Shown: positions 1 through 9,468, counted from the first letter of the stretch. The stretch is 64,000 nt of DNA from an uncultured Desulfatitalea sp. (GCA_937868765.1 CALMNL010000003.1:248001-312000); one strand, 5' to 3'. Notes: a model not told the origin generated them from the letters alone. Numbers and translations: made by a program.

Positions 1-1
1 T

Positions 2-2128
2 GACGGCGACTCCCCGGCGGCCATGCGTTACACCGAGGTTCGCATGACCCGTCTGGCGCATGAATTGCTCGAAGACCTGGATAAAGAGACCGTTGATTTC
101 CAACCGAACTACGATGAGTCGCTTACCGAACCAGCCGTGCTTCCGGCAAAAGTGCCGGCCCTGATCATCAATGGCTCCGCAGGCATCGCCGTGGGGATGG
201 CCACCAACATCCCGCCCCATAATCTGTCCGAAGTGGTGGACGCCACCTGTGCCTTGATCGATCAACCCGAAATTTCCTGGCAGGCGCTGATGCAGTATCT
301 CCCCGGGCCGGACTTTCCCACCGGCGGGATCATCTACGGCACCCACGGCATCAAGGAGGCCTATGGCACCGGGCGAGGCATCATTCGGGTGCGGGCCCGC
401 GTCATGGTGGAAAAAGACCGCAACGAGCGCGAAACCATCGTCGTCACGGAGATCCCCTACCAGGTCAATAAGGCCAAACTGGTGGAGCGGATCGATGAAT
501 TGATGAAGGAAAAGCTGCTCGAAGGCATCAGTTACGTGCGTGACGAATCGGACCGCCAGGGCATGCGCATCGCCATGGGGGTAAAAAAGGGGAGTGTCGC
601 CGGTGTCATTATCAACCAGCTGTACAAACACACCCAGATGGAGAGCAGCTTCGGCATCATCTTCCTGGCGGTGGTGCGTCAACGACCGCAGGTGTTGACG
701 CTCAAGGAGATCCTGGTCAATTTCGTCGATCACCGCAAAGAGGTGATCATCCGGCGCACACGTTACGATTTGAAGAAGGCCGAGGAAAAAGCCCATATCC
801 TAGAGGGGCTCAAGATCGCCCTGGACAACCTGGATGCCGTAGTGCAGATGATTCGGGAATCCAAAACGCCATCCGAAGCCAAGGAGCGCTTGATCGCCGC
901 TTTCGGCTTATCGGCCATCCAGGCCCAGGCCATTCTCGATATGCGCCTGCAGCGCCTCACCGGCCTGGAGCGGGATAAGATCATCGAAGACTACCAAGCA
1001 GTACTCAAGGAGATCGAACGCTTCAAGGAGATCCTTGGCAGCGATCAGATTGTGCTGGGCTTGATCAAGGAGGAGTTGCAGACGCTCAAGGAGCAGTTCG
1101 GCGACCGACGGCGGACCGAAATTGCGGAAAGCGCCAGGGAGCTGACCATCGAGGATATGATCGCCGAAGAAGATATGGTCGTGACCATCTCCAACTCGGG
1201 GTATATCAAGCGCAATCCCATCACGCTGTACCAGTCCCAGCGGCGCGGCGGCAAAGGCAAAACCGCCATGGGGATGAAAGATGAGGATTTCGTCTCTCAC
1301 CTGTTCATCGCGTCGACCCACCATACCTTCCTTTTCTTCACCAACAAAGGCAAGGTGTACTGGTGCAAGGTTTATGATATTCCCCTGGCTGGACGCGCCA
1401 GCCGGGGAAAGGCCATTGTCAATCTGCTCAACTTCGAGGAGGGCGAGCACATGACCACGGTTCTGGCCGTGCCGTCCTTTGAGCCGGGGCATTATGTGCT
1501 CATGGCCACCAAGGCCGGCACGGTCAAGAAGACTGAACTGATGGCTTTCTCCCGACCGCGCAGCGGCGGCATCATTGCCTTGGGGCTGGTCGAGGGCGAT
1601 GAATTGATCGCCGTGCGCATTACCGACGGCACCCAGAACGTCTTCCTTGGATCAGCCATGGGCAAGTCGATCCGTTTCCATGAATCGGATATCCGGCCCA
1701 GCGGTCGTATCTCCCGAGGCGTACGCGGCATGAGTCTTTCAACCGGGGATCGTTTGGTGGGCATGGAGGCGGTGCGTTTCGGTCAAACCCTTTTCGCCGT
1801 CACCGAGAACGGTTACGGCAAACGCACCTCTATCGATGAATACCCGCTGCACGGACGCGGGGGCAAAGGGGTGATCACCATCAAGACCAGCGAGCGCAAT
1901 GGACAGGTGGTAGGCCTTCTGGAAGTACAAGAGGAGCACGACATAATGCTGGTCACCGACCGCGGCAAGATCATCCGTATGCCGGTGAGCAACATCTCGG
2001 TGATCAGCCGCAATACCCAGGGGGTGAAGCTCATCGGCATGGAGAGCGGGGAGCGGGTGGTCAGCGCAGCGACTTTGGCTGAAAAAGAGGAAGAAGAGGG
2101 AGATGAACTTCCCGCTGACGAAGAATAG
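2..2128 (+). CDS. gyrA: DNA gyrase subunit A (5'-truncated by window edge)
   Basis: ATP-dependent type II topoisomerase subunit that cuts and rejoins DNA. The gene begins before the window; the reading frame is open from base 2 with 708 residues visible. The catalytic tyrosine lies in the AAMRYTE motif (Tyr codon 29-31), followed by the conserved [14 protein letters not shown] segment. A QRRGGKGK sequence (about 1238-1261) is the GyrA-box of the C-terminal DNA-wrapping pinwheel, which separates GyrA from ParC. The C-terminal blades then run to a short Glu/Asp-rich tail before TAG. gpsA follows closely on the same strand. The identity is firm; only the N-terminal about 110 residues are missing because of the window cut. 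Confidence 0.97.
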   Translation, partial: DGDSPAAMRYTEVRMTRLAHELLEDLDKETVDFQPNYDESLTEPAVLPAKVPALIINGSAGIAVGMATNIPPHNLSEVVDATCALIDQPEISWQALMQYLPGPDFPTGGIIYGTHGIKEAYGTGRGIIRVRARVMVEKDRNERETIVVTEIPYQVNKAKLVERIDELMKEKLLEGISYVRDESDRQGMRIAMGVKKGSVAGVIINQLYKHTQMESSFGIIFLAVVRQRPQVLTLKEILVNFVDHRKEVIIRRTRYDLKKAEEKAHILEGLKIALDNLDAVVQMIRESKTPSEAKERLIAAFGLSAIQAQAILDMRLQRLTGLERDKIIEDYQAVLKEIERFKEILGSDQIVLGLIKEELQTLKEQFGDRRRTEIAESARELTIEDMIAEEDMVVTISNSGYIKRNPITLYQSQRRGGKGKTAMGMKDEDFVSHLFIASTHHTFLFFTNKGKVYWCKVYDIPLAGRASRGKAIVNLLNFEEGEHMTTVLAVPSFEPGHYVLMATKAGTVKKTELMAFSRPRSGGIIALGLVEGDELIAVRITDGTQNVFLGSAMGKSIRFHESDIRPSGRISRGVRGMSLSTGDRLVGMEAVRFGQTLFAVTENGYGKRTSIDEYPLHGRGGKGVITIKTSERNGQVVGLLEVQEEHDIMLVTDRGKIIRMPVSNISVISRNTQGVKLIGMESGERVVSAATLAEKEEEEGDELPADEE

Positions 2129-2170
2129 CATTTGAGAGAGAGCGAGGACCCGGCCTTGGAAAAGGATCTA

Positions 2171-3184
2171 ATGAAAGAACGGATCGGGGTCGTCGGCGGC
2201 GGCAGCTGGGGCACAGCCTTGGCCAACCTGCTGGCAGGCAAAGGATATGTGGTCGATTGGTGGATCTTCGAATCGGATCTATGTCGGCAGATTCAGGAAC
2301 GCCGTGAAAACAACGTCTATCTGCCCGGTGTAACCCTCTCGGAGAATCTGCGCCCCACCAACGACTTGGCGATAGCCGTGCGGGAAAAAGGCTTGGTGCT
2401 TATAGTGGTGCCCTCCCACGTCATGCGACCGGTGAGCGCGCAGATGGCGGCGCATCTTTCGCCGGGCGCCCTGGTCGTATCAGCCAGCAAAGGCATCGAG
2501 AATGAAACCCAGTTGACCATGTCCGGCGTCATTCGCGAAACCCTTCCCGAGTTGCCTCCAGAGCACTTTGCAGTGCTTTCAGGCCCCAGTTTCGCGAGCG
2601 AAGTAGCACGTGGGGTCCCCACGGTCGTGACCGTGGCATCCCACGACCTGGTCTGTGCGCAGAAGGTGCAACAGGTTTTTGCGACGCCCTCTTTCCGCGT
2701 CTATACCAATGACGATGTCATCGGGGTAGAACTGGGCGGTGCCGTGAAGAATGTTGTTGCCATCGCTGCAGGAATCGTCGATGGCCTGGGGTTGGGATTG
2801 AACACCCGTGCAGCCCTGATTACCAGGGGGCTGACCGAGATCAGACGCTTGGGACGAGCCATGGGGGCCAATCCGCGCACTTTCACCGGATCCGCCGGTC
2901 TGGGCGATCTGGTGCTGACCTGCACCGGCGACTTGAGCCGAAATCATACGGTAGGCAAGAAGATCGGTCAGGGGATGCGATTGCCCGAGGCCATCGGTGA
3001 CATGAAAATGGTCGCCGAGGGGGTCAAAACGGCTCGATCGCTTTATAACCTTTCCCAACGTCTGCAAGTGGAGATGCCCATTTCCCATGCGGTGTACCAT
3101 ATTCTCTACAACGATCTCTCCCCTAAGGAGGCGCTTACCTTGCTGATGACGCGCGATCTGAAAAATGAATTAGATGAAGCATAA
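2171..3184 (+). CDS. gpsA: NAD(P)H-dependent glycerol-3-phosphate dehydrogenase
   Basis: Makes sn-glycerol 3-phosphate from dihydroxyacetone phosphate for phospholipid synthesis in the cytoplasm. The N-terminal Rossmann motif is GGGSWGTALA. GPSFA, the catalytic-lysine region KNVVAIAAG and NTRAALITRGLTE are all present. I chose the ATG at 2171 (337 residues) because the dinucleotide-binding strand starts immediately after it and AAGGAT lies upstream. An in-frame TTG at 2132 would add 13 non-conserved residues. It follows gyrA by about 40 bases and its last 11 bases overlap the next small gene, suggesting one transcript. Confidence 0.95.
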   Translation: MKERIGVVGGGSWGTALANLLAGKGYVVDWWIFESDLCRQIQERRENNVYLPGVTLSENLRPTNDLAIAVREKGLVLIVVPSHVMRPVSAQMAAHLSPGALVVSASKGIENETQLTMSGVIRETLPELPPEHFAVLSGPSFASEVARGVPTVVTVASHDLVCAQKVQQVFATPSFRVYTNDDVIGVELGGAVKNVVAIAAGIVDGLGLGLNTRAALITRGLTEIRRLGRAMGANPRTFTGSAGLGDLVLTCTGDLSRNHTVGKKIGQGMRLPEAIGDMKMVAEGVKTARSLYNLSQRLQVEMPISHAVYHILYNDLSPKEALTLLMTRDLKNELDEA

Positions 3185-3473
3185 CAACGATGGGCAACTG
3201 CGTGCAGCGATGAATACCAGACAATGCAAGCCGCCGTGTTTCGGCAATCTGGATACCGTATTTCCCCTGCAGGCCGATGGGCTGCGGGTGACCCCGGAGG
3301 CTTGCCTATGTTGTCCTCATAAAACCGAATGTCTGCGCGCCGCCATGGCGCACCACAACGGATTGCGGGTCAGGGAGGAGATGCTCGACCGGGCCTATCG
3401 CGGCGGCGCCATCGGGTTTTTCCAGCGCTGGTCACAAAAGAAGCGCATTCATCGTTTAATGAAAGAAAAATAA
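3174..3473 (+). CDS. small cysteine-rich protein of unknown function
   Basis: I do not recognise this 99-residue protein. It has six cysteines in two groups: C18 and C22 (CKPPC), then C44, C46, C47 and C53 (CLCCPHKTEC). That spacing suggests a zinc or Fe-S site. The C-terminal third is strongly basic (RWSQKKRIHRLMKEK). The ATG overlaps the last 11 bases of gpsA, and pgk begins 35 bases downstream, so it appears translationally coupled inside a gyrA-gpsA-pgk transcript. An ATG at 3210 is an alternative start. No signal peptide or membrane segment is visible. That it is a real gene is supported by the tight packing and lack of competing frames; any function is unknown. Confidence 0.7.
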   Translation: MKHNNDGQLRAAMNTRQCKPPCFGNLDTVFPLQADGLRVTPEACLCCPHKTECLRAAMAHHNGLRVREEMLDRAYRGGAIGFFQRWSQKKRIHRLMKEK

Positions 3474-3508
3474 CCCATTTCATAACCTTTCATGCCAGGA
3501 GGTGTTTT

Positions 3509-4705
3509 ATGCCGAAGATGACGGTTGAAGATCTCGCCTTGAAAAACAAACGGGTTCTGATGCGTGTCGATTTCAACGTACCCATCAAGGATGGGAAGGT
3601 CGGCAATGATAAGCGCATCCGCGAAGCGCTGCCCACCATTCGGCATATCATCAAAAACGGCGGTCGGCTGATCCTGATGTCCCATCTGGGCCGCCCTAAA
3701 GGGGAAAAGAAACCAGAATTTTCCTTACAGCCTTGCGCCCTGGCCCTGAGTCAATACCTGGGGCAACCGGTGGCCTTCGTGTCCGATTGCATCGGAGATG
3801 CAGTCCGGTCCGCGGTGGCGCAGCTGAAGTCCGGTCAGGTGCTCCTCCTGGAGAACCTTCGCTTCTACAAGGCGGAGGAGAAAAACGAAGCTTCCTTTGC
3901 CAAGCAATTGGCCGAATGGGGTGATGTCTACGTAAATGATGCCTTCGGTACCGCCCACCGGGCACACGCCTCCACCGAAGGGGTGACCCACTATCTCCAG
4001 CCCAGCGTGGCCGGCTTCCTCATGACCAAAGAACTCGATTATTTGGACAAGGTGATACAAGCGCCTCAACATCCTTTCGTGGCTATCCTGGGAGGCGCCA
4101 AAATTTCAGGCAAGATCGATGTGATACAGAATCTGCTGCCCAAGGTGGATCGCCTGATCATCGGTGGCGGGATGGTGTTCACCTTCCTGAAAGCAAAGGG
4201 TCTCGAGGTAGGCCGCAGCCTGGTTGAAGAAGATCGCATCGCCATGGCCAGAGAGTTGCTGGCCGCTGCCGGAAACAAGATTTTGCTGCCGCAGGATTGC
4301 ATGGTCAGCAGCGATTACGACATCGCGGCCGGACGCGTGGCCGATCTGCGGACGGTTCGAGTAGAGGATATGCCCGCTGATGGCGCCGGACTGGATATCG
4401 GCCCGGCCAGTCTGAAAGCTTTTCGGGGGGCGCTTAGCGGCGCACGCACCGTGGTCTGGAACGGGCCCATGGGCGTTTTTGAAATCCAGACAACGGCCCA
4501 AGGCACTTTTCTAATGGCTCAGGAACTGGCGCAATTGACCGCCCAAGGGGCCATCACGGTGATTGGCGGTGGCGACTCCGCTGCGGCAGCCGAAAAAGCC
4601 GGCGTTGCCGACCGCATCTCTCACATCTCCACCGGCGGCGGCGCTTCTCTGGAATACCTGGAAGGTAAAGTACTGCCTGGGGTTGCCGCCCTGACAGACA
4701 GATAA
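3509..4705 (+). CDS. pgk: phosphoglycerate kinase
   Basis: Interconverts 1,3-bisphosphoglycerate plus ADP with 3-phosphoglycerate plus ATP in glycolysis and gluconeogenesis. It has 398 residues, the usual bacterial length. Visible signatures are RVDFNVPIKDG near the N terminus, LILMSHLGRPKG, LLENLRFYKAEEKNE, the NDAFGTAHRAHAST substrate loop, LGGAKISGKI and the C-terminal nucleotide loop GGGDSAAAAEKAG with STGGGASLE. The ATG at 3509 is preceded by AGGAGGTG; the open frame extends upstream but that part is unrelated to the family. It is co-oriented with gpsA. Confidence 0.97.
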   Translation: MPKMTVEDLALKNKRVLMRVDFNVPIKDGKVGNDKRIREALPTIRHIIKNGGRLILMSHLGRPKGEKKPEFSLQPCALALSQYLGQPVAFVSDCIGDAVRSAVAQLKSGQVLLLENLRFYKAEEKNEASFAKQLAEWGDVYVNDAFGTAHRAHASTEGVTHYLQPSVAGFLMTKELDYLDKVIQAPQHPFVAILGGAKISGKIDVIQNLLPKVDRLIIGGGMVFTFLKAKGLEVGRSLVEEDRIAMARELLAAAGNKILLPQDCMVSSDYDIAAGRVADLRTVRVEDMPADGAGLDIGPASLKAFRGALSGARTVVWNGPMGVFEIQTTAQGTFLMAQELAQLTAQGAITVIGGGDSAAAAEKAGVADRISHISTGGGASLEYLEGKVLPGVAALTDR

Positions 4706-4773
4706 TTTCGACCTCAAGCAGTTGACGATCTTCTGGGGTTGGTGGTAAGGTTTATTAAAAGAGGAGAAAGCGA

Positions 4774-5835
4774 TTGGCCTTTTGGAGCGTACGTGAGGAG
4801 CTGAGCCGGGTTCAGCGGCTGCGCAGATCTTACTACGAGCTGCTGCGCGATGATTTAGATCAATACATGCTCGACCACGCCTTGATCGGTTCCTACACTC
4901 GTTTTCTAAACAGTGGCACTGCTTACCCATTTGTGGAGAAACGCGAGCTCAAACCCAGGGCGCGCATACCCGGCGTCGAGTACGAACAGCAAAACACTTT
5001 TTTAGTCCTTTTTGTAGAAGAAACCATCCCGGCACGTTATAAAAAATACGTTCGGTTCTTCGATCTCAATACCACCACCAAAAGTAATTTGCTCAAAGCC
5101 AAAGCACTGCCGCTACTCGACACCTTCGATCGTAATCAGAAGTATTTCGAGAACGTACAATTCTACAATTTCTTAAAGATATTGTTACCTGTCGACTATG
5201 CCCTGCTGATTCAACGCGACCCCGGCAGCCACCTGAAAAACCGCTACATGCTTTCACACTTTCATGTGCGTATCGATTGGCCTATCGCCGAAGCCGCCGA
5301 GGATATGGCCCAGAGCCTGCGATACATCTCCAAGGATCTGTATGAGAAGGGCGATGCGTACGCGGAAGGCCTGCAAAAAAAGTTCTTTGAATACTACGGA
5401 ATTCCAGTCATGGTGGGTGGACGGCGCACGGCCGCTATCGTGGCAGCCCAATACCTAAAACGGATGCAATGCATCTCCACAGTTTATGTCGGCAGCAGCG
5501 AATCGCGGGCCTTGATCCGCATCTCTGAGCGCGGCATTTCCAAGGCGATCCTGCTGCCCATGGCTGAAGCAGAAATGCAGCAGTTCGCCAACTCGCATAA
5601 TATGGCCATGCCAACCTTCGAAAAAAACTATCTTGTGGCAAAGGAAGGTCGGACCGGCATCTGCATTTTCCAGGTTTCCTACGCTTACACCAATCATGCC
5701 CGGCCACCGGATGATGGAAAGCTTCGCGAATTGAATCCGGACGTCAATTGGCTCACCGTGGGGCAAGAACACATTCTGCCCAAGCCAGGTGTAAATAAAT
5801 ACCCCCCTTTACCCATCTCGTTTATCTATTCGTGA
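4774..5835 (+). CDS. uncharacterised 353-residue protein
   Basis: I do not recognise this protein. The start is a TTG at 4774, placed just after GAGGAGAAAG, a good ribosome binding site. It is soluble-looking, with no signal peptide or membrane segment. The first half is rich in aromatic and charged residues (for example SYYELLRDDLDQYMLDH, a likely helix). A central alpha/beta-like stretch includes GIPVMVGGRRTAAIVAAQYL and STVYVGSSESRALIRISERG. No catalytic signature is obvious. It lies 68 bases after pgk on the same strand and is the last gene of the gyrA-pgk run. The coding frame and Shine-Dalgarno support a real gene; function is open. Confidence 0.75.
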   Translation: MAFWSVREELSRVQRLRRSYYELLRDDLDQYMLDHALIGSYTRFLNSGTAYPFVEKRELKPRARIPGVEYEQQNTFLVLFVEETIPARYKKYVRFFDLNTTTKSNLLKAKALPLLDTFDRNQKYFENVQFYNFLKILLPVDYALLIQRDPGSHLKNRYMLSHFHVRIDWPIAEAAEDMAQSLRYISKDLYEKGDAYAEGLQKKFFEYYGIPVMVGGRRTAAIVAAQYLKRMQCISTVYVGSSESRALIRISERGISKAILLPMAEAEMQQFANSHNMAMPTFEKNYLVAKEGRTGICIFQVSYAYTNHARPPDDGKLRELNPDVNWLTVGQEHILPKPGVNKYPPLPISFIYS

Positions 5836-5904
5836 TGGCGAGGATGTGCGTCCCAATACATTCCCGAGCGTCAATCAGGCGCGGCCGATTTTGCTCTTCT
5901 GGAA

Positions 5905-6243
5905 TCAGAGGAGGGAGAGGCCAACCAGATAGTGGCCCTTGAAACGGCCGTCTTCATTCTTGGTGATGTGTTTGATCTGGGTCTTCAGGGTTTCGGAGGC
6001 ACCGCCCGAATCGGCCAGGTAGTAGGTCATGTCGATGGTGTCGCCAACCTCGATATGATTGAGCACTTCCGATTCTTCCTTGACGAGGATGCACAACCCT
6101 TTGGGGGAGATATTCCAAAGTTTGAACTGATAGAATGAGTCCAATCCCTCGGTAGTGAATTGAACACTGTAATATCGAGAGTCCGTGCCACGCCTTTCCG
6201 ATCTTCTTTCAGACATGCTGTTGCCGGAAGCATTCGTATCCAT
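5905..6243 (-). CDS. PilZ-domain c-di-GMP-binding protein
   Basis: Probable cyclic-di-GMP effector. The 112-residue protein carries the two PilZ signatures: an arginine-rich segment (RRSERR, residues 13-18) ahead of the barrel and NISPKG (residues 44-49), matching the family D/NxSxxG motif. It consists of a single PilZ domain with no partner domain. I chose the ATG at 6243 because GGGGGA precedes it; a GTG at 6288 would add 15 residues with no good ribosome site. A TTGACA hexamer on this strand (6345-6350) could be part of its promoter. It stands alone between two plus-strand genes. With the riboswitch at 22011, it shows that this organism uses c-di-GMP. Confidence 0.85.
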   Translation of the reverse strand: MDTNASGNSMSERRSERRGTDSRYYSVQFTTEGLDSFYQFKLWNISPKGLCILVKEESEVLNHIEVGDTIDMTYYLADSGGASETLKTQIKHITKNEDGRFKGHYLVGLSLL

Positions 6244-6458
6244 GGTTGTCCCCCACTGGCCGACTTGGGATAGGGATCGATCGTCCACTAAGATGAACTA
6301 TCATATTATCAAATAGATATCAATGCACTGATGTAAAAAAGGCTTGTCAAGGTGCATGGAAACCGATAATCATGAACGTGGCGTCCGGAACAGTGTCTGA
6401 TACATCATGATGCGCGGCGGTGAATCGCAAACCTGACAATGCCGAATTGGAGCCAATA

Positions 6459-6710
6459 ATGCCGTTTTTAAAAAAGGAGTGGAGAACAATTCTGGTTGCC
6501 GTATGGCTTGTATTGATCACTATATTTTTGATCCGCGTCAGCAGCCAGTTGGGCCGATTGGAAACTATTAACACCAAAATGGCCTCCACTTTGGATTCGG
6601 TGGAAAGCGTCGTTATCAGCACCGACGCCGGGGTGGCCAAGATGGCCAAAAAGGTGGATGAGATGGAAGGCAATGTCAACTTTATCAGCGAAAAGCTCAG
6701 AAGACGATAG
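6459..6710 (+). CDS. small single-pass membrane protein
   Basis: Unrecognised 83-residue protein. Residues about 7-26 form one hydrophobic segment (TILVAVWLVLITIFLIRV), followed by a heptad-like, probably coiled-coil region to the C terminus that ends in LRRR. The likely topology is a short cytoplasmic N terminus, a membrane helix and a soluble helical tail. I chose the ATG at 6459, which has GGAG upstream; a GTG at 6420 is the alternative. Its 3' end overlaps the YhbY gene in another frame, suggesting coupled translation. Family membership is unknown. Confidence 0.55.
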   Translation: MPFLKKEWRTILVAVWLVLITIFLIRVSSQLGRLETINTKMASTLDSVESVVISTDAGVAKMAKKVDEMEGNVNFISEKLRRR

Positions 6711-7080
6711 CGTTTTTCCGCCGACTGCCGGCGAACTTGCGCTGCCAGGGTATCAACGCAAATATCTGCGCGCCATGGCCCATCCATTGAAGCCGGTGAT
6801 TCTCATCGGGCAGCGGGGCGTTACTGCCGCCGTCGCCCAGGAAATGGTGCAAGCCCTCGACAGACATGAACTTGTCAAGGTTAAATTCATCGAATGCAAG
6901 AACAAGATTGAAAAACAGCGTATGGCCGAAGAATTGAAAACGGCTGTTGGTGCATACCTCGTGGGTATGGTAGGCCACACGGCCATCTATTATCGGCCGA
7001 ATGTGGATCCTGAAAAAAGGAAAATATCCCTCCCGCAACGAGCTGACGGGTTTTCCCATGAAAACCCGGCGTCCATTTGA
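6673..7080 (+). CDS. yhbY: YhbY-family (CRM domain) RNA-binding protein
   Basis: Small CRM-domain protein of the kind associated with ribosome large-subunit assembly. The core shows the family pattern: YQRKYLRAMAHPLKPVILIG, then GVTAAVAQEMVQAL, and HELVKVKFIE. The conserved GQRG loop (IGQRGV) is present, and VGMVGHTAIYYRP corresponds to the last strand. About 25 extra residues follow the domain, with no family counterpart that I can see. The ATG at 6673 gives 135 residues; an in-frame ATG at 6658 is also possible. Both lie inside the preceding membrane-protein gene, which overlaps by about 38 bases. Confidence 0.88.
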   Translation: MSTLSAKSSEDDSVFPPTAGELALPGYQRKYLRAMAHPLKPVILIGQRGVTAAVAQEMVQALDRHELVKVKFIECKNKIEKQRMAEELKTAVGAYLVGMVGHTAIYYRPNVDPEKRKISLPQRADGFSHENPASI

Positions 7081-7097
7081 TAGGCAATTGAGGCATT

Positions 7098-9053
7098 TCA
7101 ACGAGCCAGCACTTTAACTGCGCCGGCGGCATCGGCAGGCAACAGCTTGCCCGATCGACTGTCGATGTATACGGTGCGCAGCTCATCGGGAATATCGAAA
7201 TAGGCCGGTGGTTGTTCTGCCAACGCAGACTGCATGAATGCAATCCAAATGGGCAGTGCGACGCGGGTGCCAGTTTCCTGGGAACCCAAAGTGGCTGCAT
7301 TATCATTGCCTGCCCATACGCCGGCGGCAATGGTGGGTGAATAGCCGATAAAGAGCGCATCCTTGAAGTCGGTGGTGGTTCCGGTTTTGCCAGCCACGCG
7401 GCCCGGCAACCGATTGGCCAATCGAGCGGTGCCTTCGGTGATTACCGCGCGGAGCATATCGGTGATGATCGCTGCGGATGCCCGCGTCATGGCCAGGTGT
7501 TGCTCCGGCTTGGCCCGCCAAAGCAGGTTGCCGTGATCATCCCGTATTTCAACGACTCCAAAAGGCTTGATGTATTTGCCATGGTCGGCGAAGACAGCAT
7601 AGGCGGCCGTCAATTCCAGCAGGGTGACTTCAGAGGTGCCCAGCGCCAGGGATAGATTGGGCTTTAGGGTTGTATGAATACCCAGTTGCTGGGCAAAGGC
7701 CACCACAGACGATGGACTCAATTGATCGATCAGCCTTACCGCCGGGATGTTCTTGGATTGGGCCAGCGCCCAACGCAGGCTGATCTCTCCGGCGTAGTTC
7801 TCCGAACCGTTTTCAGGGCGCCAATCGTCGCCAGCAGAGGTGTTGGGAAAGACGGCAGGTGCATCCAAAAGCGTATGATACTGCTCCAATCCCTTCTCGA
7901 TGGCCAGGGCATATACAATCGGTTTAAAAGCCGACCCGGGTTGCCGCAGCGCGGTGGCGGCACGATTGAAGCTGTTTCTGGATCCATCACGACCGCCCAC
8001 CATGGATAGAATGGCGCCGGTTTCCACGCTCAATGCCAAAAGGGCCGCTTCGGGCCTGGGACTGTCGACACCGCGTTGGCGCATACGATTTTCCAAAATT
8101 TCCATACCATCGCGGACCGAATTTTCGGCCAACGTCTGCAGCCGATCATCCAGGGTGGTGTAAACAGTCAACCCCCCTTTGTAGAGCAAATCGGCGCCTA
8201 CCGCTTCTTCCAGATCCTTCTTGATGAAGTCTAAAAAGTAGCGGGCTTTTCTATCGGATCCCGCTGCTACGCTTACTGAAACGGGTTCCTGCAGGGCCTG
8301 GTGGTAGGCACTGGTTTCAATGGCACCGATGGCGTGCATCTGTGCCAGAACCACATCCCTGCGGCGTTTGGCCAGTTGGGGGTCCACGAGGGGGGAGTAA
8401 CGTGAGGGCGCCCTTGGCAAACCGGCGATCATTGCGCACTGCGCGAGACTCAGTTCTTCGATTCTTTGGTTGTAGTAAATCCGTGCCGCGGCGGCCACCC
8501 CGTATGCGCCGCTGCCGAGATAGATCTGGTTCAGATAGAGGGTCAGCAGTTCATCTTTTGTGTAGCGCCGTTCCAATTGCATGGCCAGCAGCGCTTCGCG
8601 CAGCTTGCGGATGAAGCTCTTGCGTGGCGTCAAGAAAAGAGTTTTGGCCAGCTGTTGGGTCAGGGTGCTGGCGCCTTCGGAAAGACGTCCGGTGATCAAA
8701 TTCTTCAGTGTGGCTCTGGCGATACCACGCAGGGCAATGCCGCTGTGCTCGTAGAATGCACGATCCTCCGTAGTGAGCAGGGCGGAGACGAGGGCCGGGG
8801 GAACCTGTGCCAAGGGAACCGGGTCGCGTCTTTCCACAAACAATTCGGCCAATTGTTGACCGTCCGCAGAGTAGACGCGGGTGACGGCTGAAGGCTTGTA
8901 TGCTTCGAGTGCCTCGATCTGGGGCAGATCCTGGGTGAGCCCCAGAAAAGAGCCGACCGTGACACCGCACAACAGGCCCCCAAAAATGACGACCCAAGGC
9001 AAGCGTCGGCGTTCCTTGGGTTGATCAGGCGCGGATCGGAATGCTGATTTCAT
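7098..9053 (-). CDS. penicillin-binding protein 1A family (bifunctional glycosyltransferase/transpeptidase)
   Basis: Class A PBP that polymerises and cross-links peptidoglycan at the inner membrane. Order in the 651-residue product: short cytoplasmic N terminus, one membrane anchor (about 19-40), GT51 glycosyltransferase domain with catalytic Glu96 in TEDRAFYEHSG and the STLTQQLAKTLF motif near 130, then the transpeptidase domain. Its SxxK is S374-K377 (GSAFKP), SxN is S433-N435 (SKN) and KTG is at 556-558 (KTGTT), so both activities should be intact. The ATG at 9053 has AGG upstream; the open frame extends to 9191 but the added residues do not resemble the family. It is transcribed alone, with plus-strand genes on both sides. 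Confidence 0.93.
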   Translation of the reverse strand: MKSAFRSAPDQPKERRRLPWVVIFGGLLCGVTVGSFLGLTQDLPQIEALEAYKPSAVTRVYSADGQQLAELFVERRDPVPLAQVPPALVSALLTTEDRAFYEHSGIALRGIARATLKNLITGRLSEGASTLTQQLAKTLFLTPRKSFIRKLREALLAMQLERRYTKDELLTLYLNQIYLGSGAYGVAAAARIYYNQRIEELSLAQCAMIAGLPRAPSRYSPLVDPQLAKRRRDVVLAQMHAIGAIETSAYHQALQEPVSVSVAAGSDRKARYFLDFIKKDLEEAVGADLLYKGGLTVYTTLDDRLQTLAENSVRDGMEILENRMRQRGVDSPRPEAALLALSVETGAILSMVGGRDGSRNSFNRAATALRQPGSAFKPIVYALAIEKGLEQYHTLLDAPAVFPNTSAGDDWRPENGSENYAGEISLRWALAQSKNIPAVRLIDQLSPSSVVAFAQQLGIHTTLKPNLSLALGTSEVTLLELTAAYAVFADHGKYIKPFGVVEIRDDHGNLLWRAKPEQHLAMTRASAAIITDMLRAVITEGTARLANRLPGRVAGKTGTTTDFKDALFIGYSPTIAAGVWAGNDNAATLGSQETGTRVALPIWIAFMQSALAEQPPAYFDIPDELRTVYIDSRSGKLLPADAAGAVKVLAR

Positions 9054-9189
9054 TGACTTGCCTGCGACATTTCGGGAGCGGAGATCCAAGCTCGTGACAT
9101 ATTGACTAATAACATCCACGGCGGTAGATAGTAAACGATTTTGCCGCACCCGGACCGCGCCATTCTCGACGACCACAAAGGAGCATCTC

Positions 9190-9462
9190 ATGGGCCATCA
9201 TGATCATCGCCATTCGGAGCATGCCCATCACCACAGCCACCCCTTGAGCTTCTCGGAAAAAGGCAGCAAGCTGCTCAGTCACTGGATTCAGCATAACAAC
9301 GACCATGCCCACAACTATCGCCAATGGGCCGCCGAATTCAGGCTGAATCAGCTGCCGCAGGTGGCAGCCCTGCTCGAATCCGCCGCGGAAGCGACCCTGC
9401 GGATCAATCAGATTCTGGACGAAGCTGCCGACCATGTGGCCGCTGCCAAGGATGGACCTTGA
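9190..9462 (+). CDS. His-rich small protein, possible metal-binding
   Basis: Not assigned to a named family. This 90-residue protein starts with a histidine cluster (eight His in the first 17 residues). Then comes a helical region with a regular HW-HN-H-H-Y-WA pattern (HWIQHNNDHAHNYRQWA), ending in an Ala-rich helix. The His cluster suggests binding of Ni, Co, Zn or Cu. AAGGAG precedes the ATG. It is divergent from the PBP gene and converges on the U32 gene, six bases away. The cobamide genes downstream make cobalt a tempting ligand, but that is inference. Confidence 0.7.
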   Translation: MGHHDHRHSEHAHHHSHPLSFSEKGSKLLSHWIQHNNDHAHNYRQWAAEFRLNQLPQVAALLESAAEATLRINQILDEAADHVAAAKDGP

Positions 9463-9468
9463 CCACGG

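Noticed and set aside
2-2128. ParC (topoisomerase IV) as an alternative to GyrA
   Set aside because: The full QRRGGKGK GyrA-box and six-bladed C-terminal length favour gyrase.
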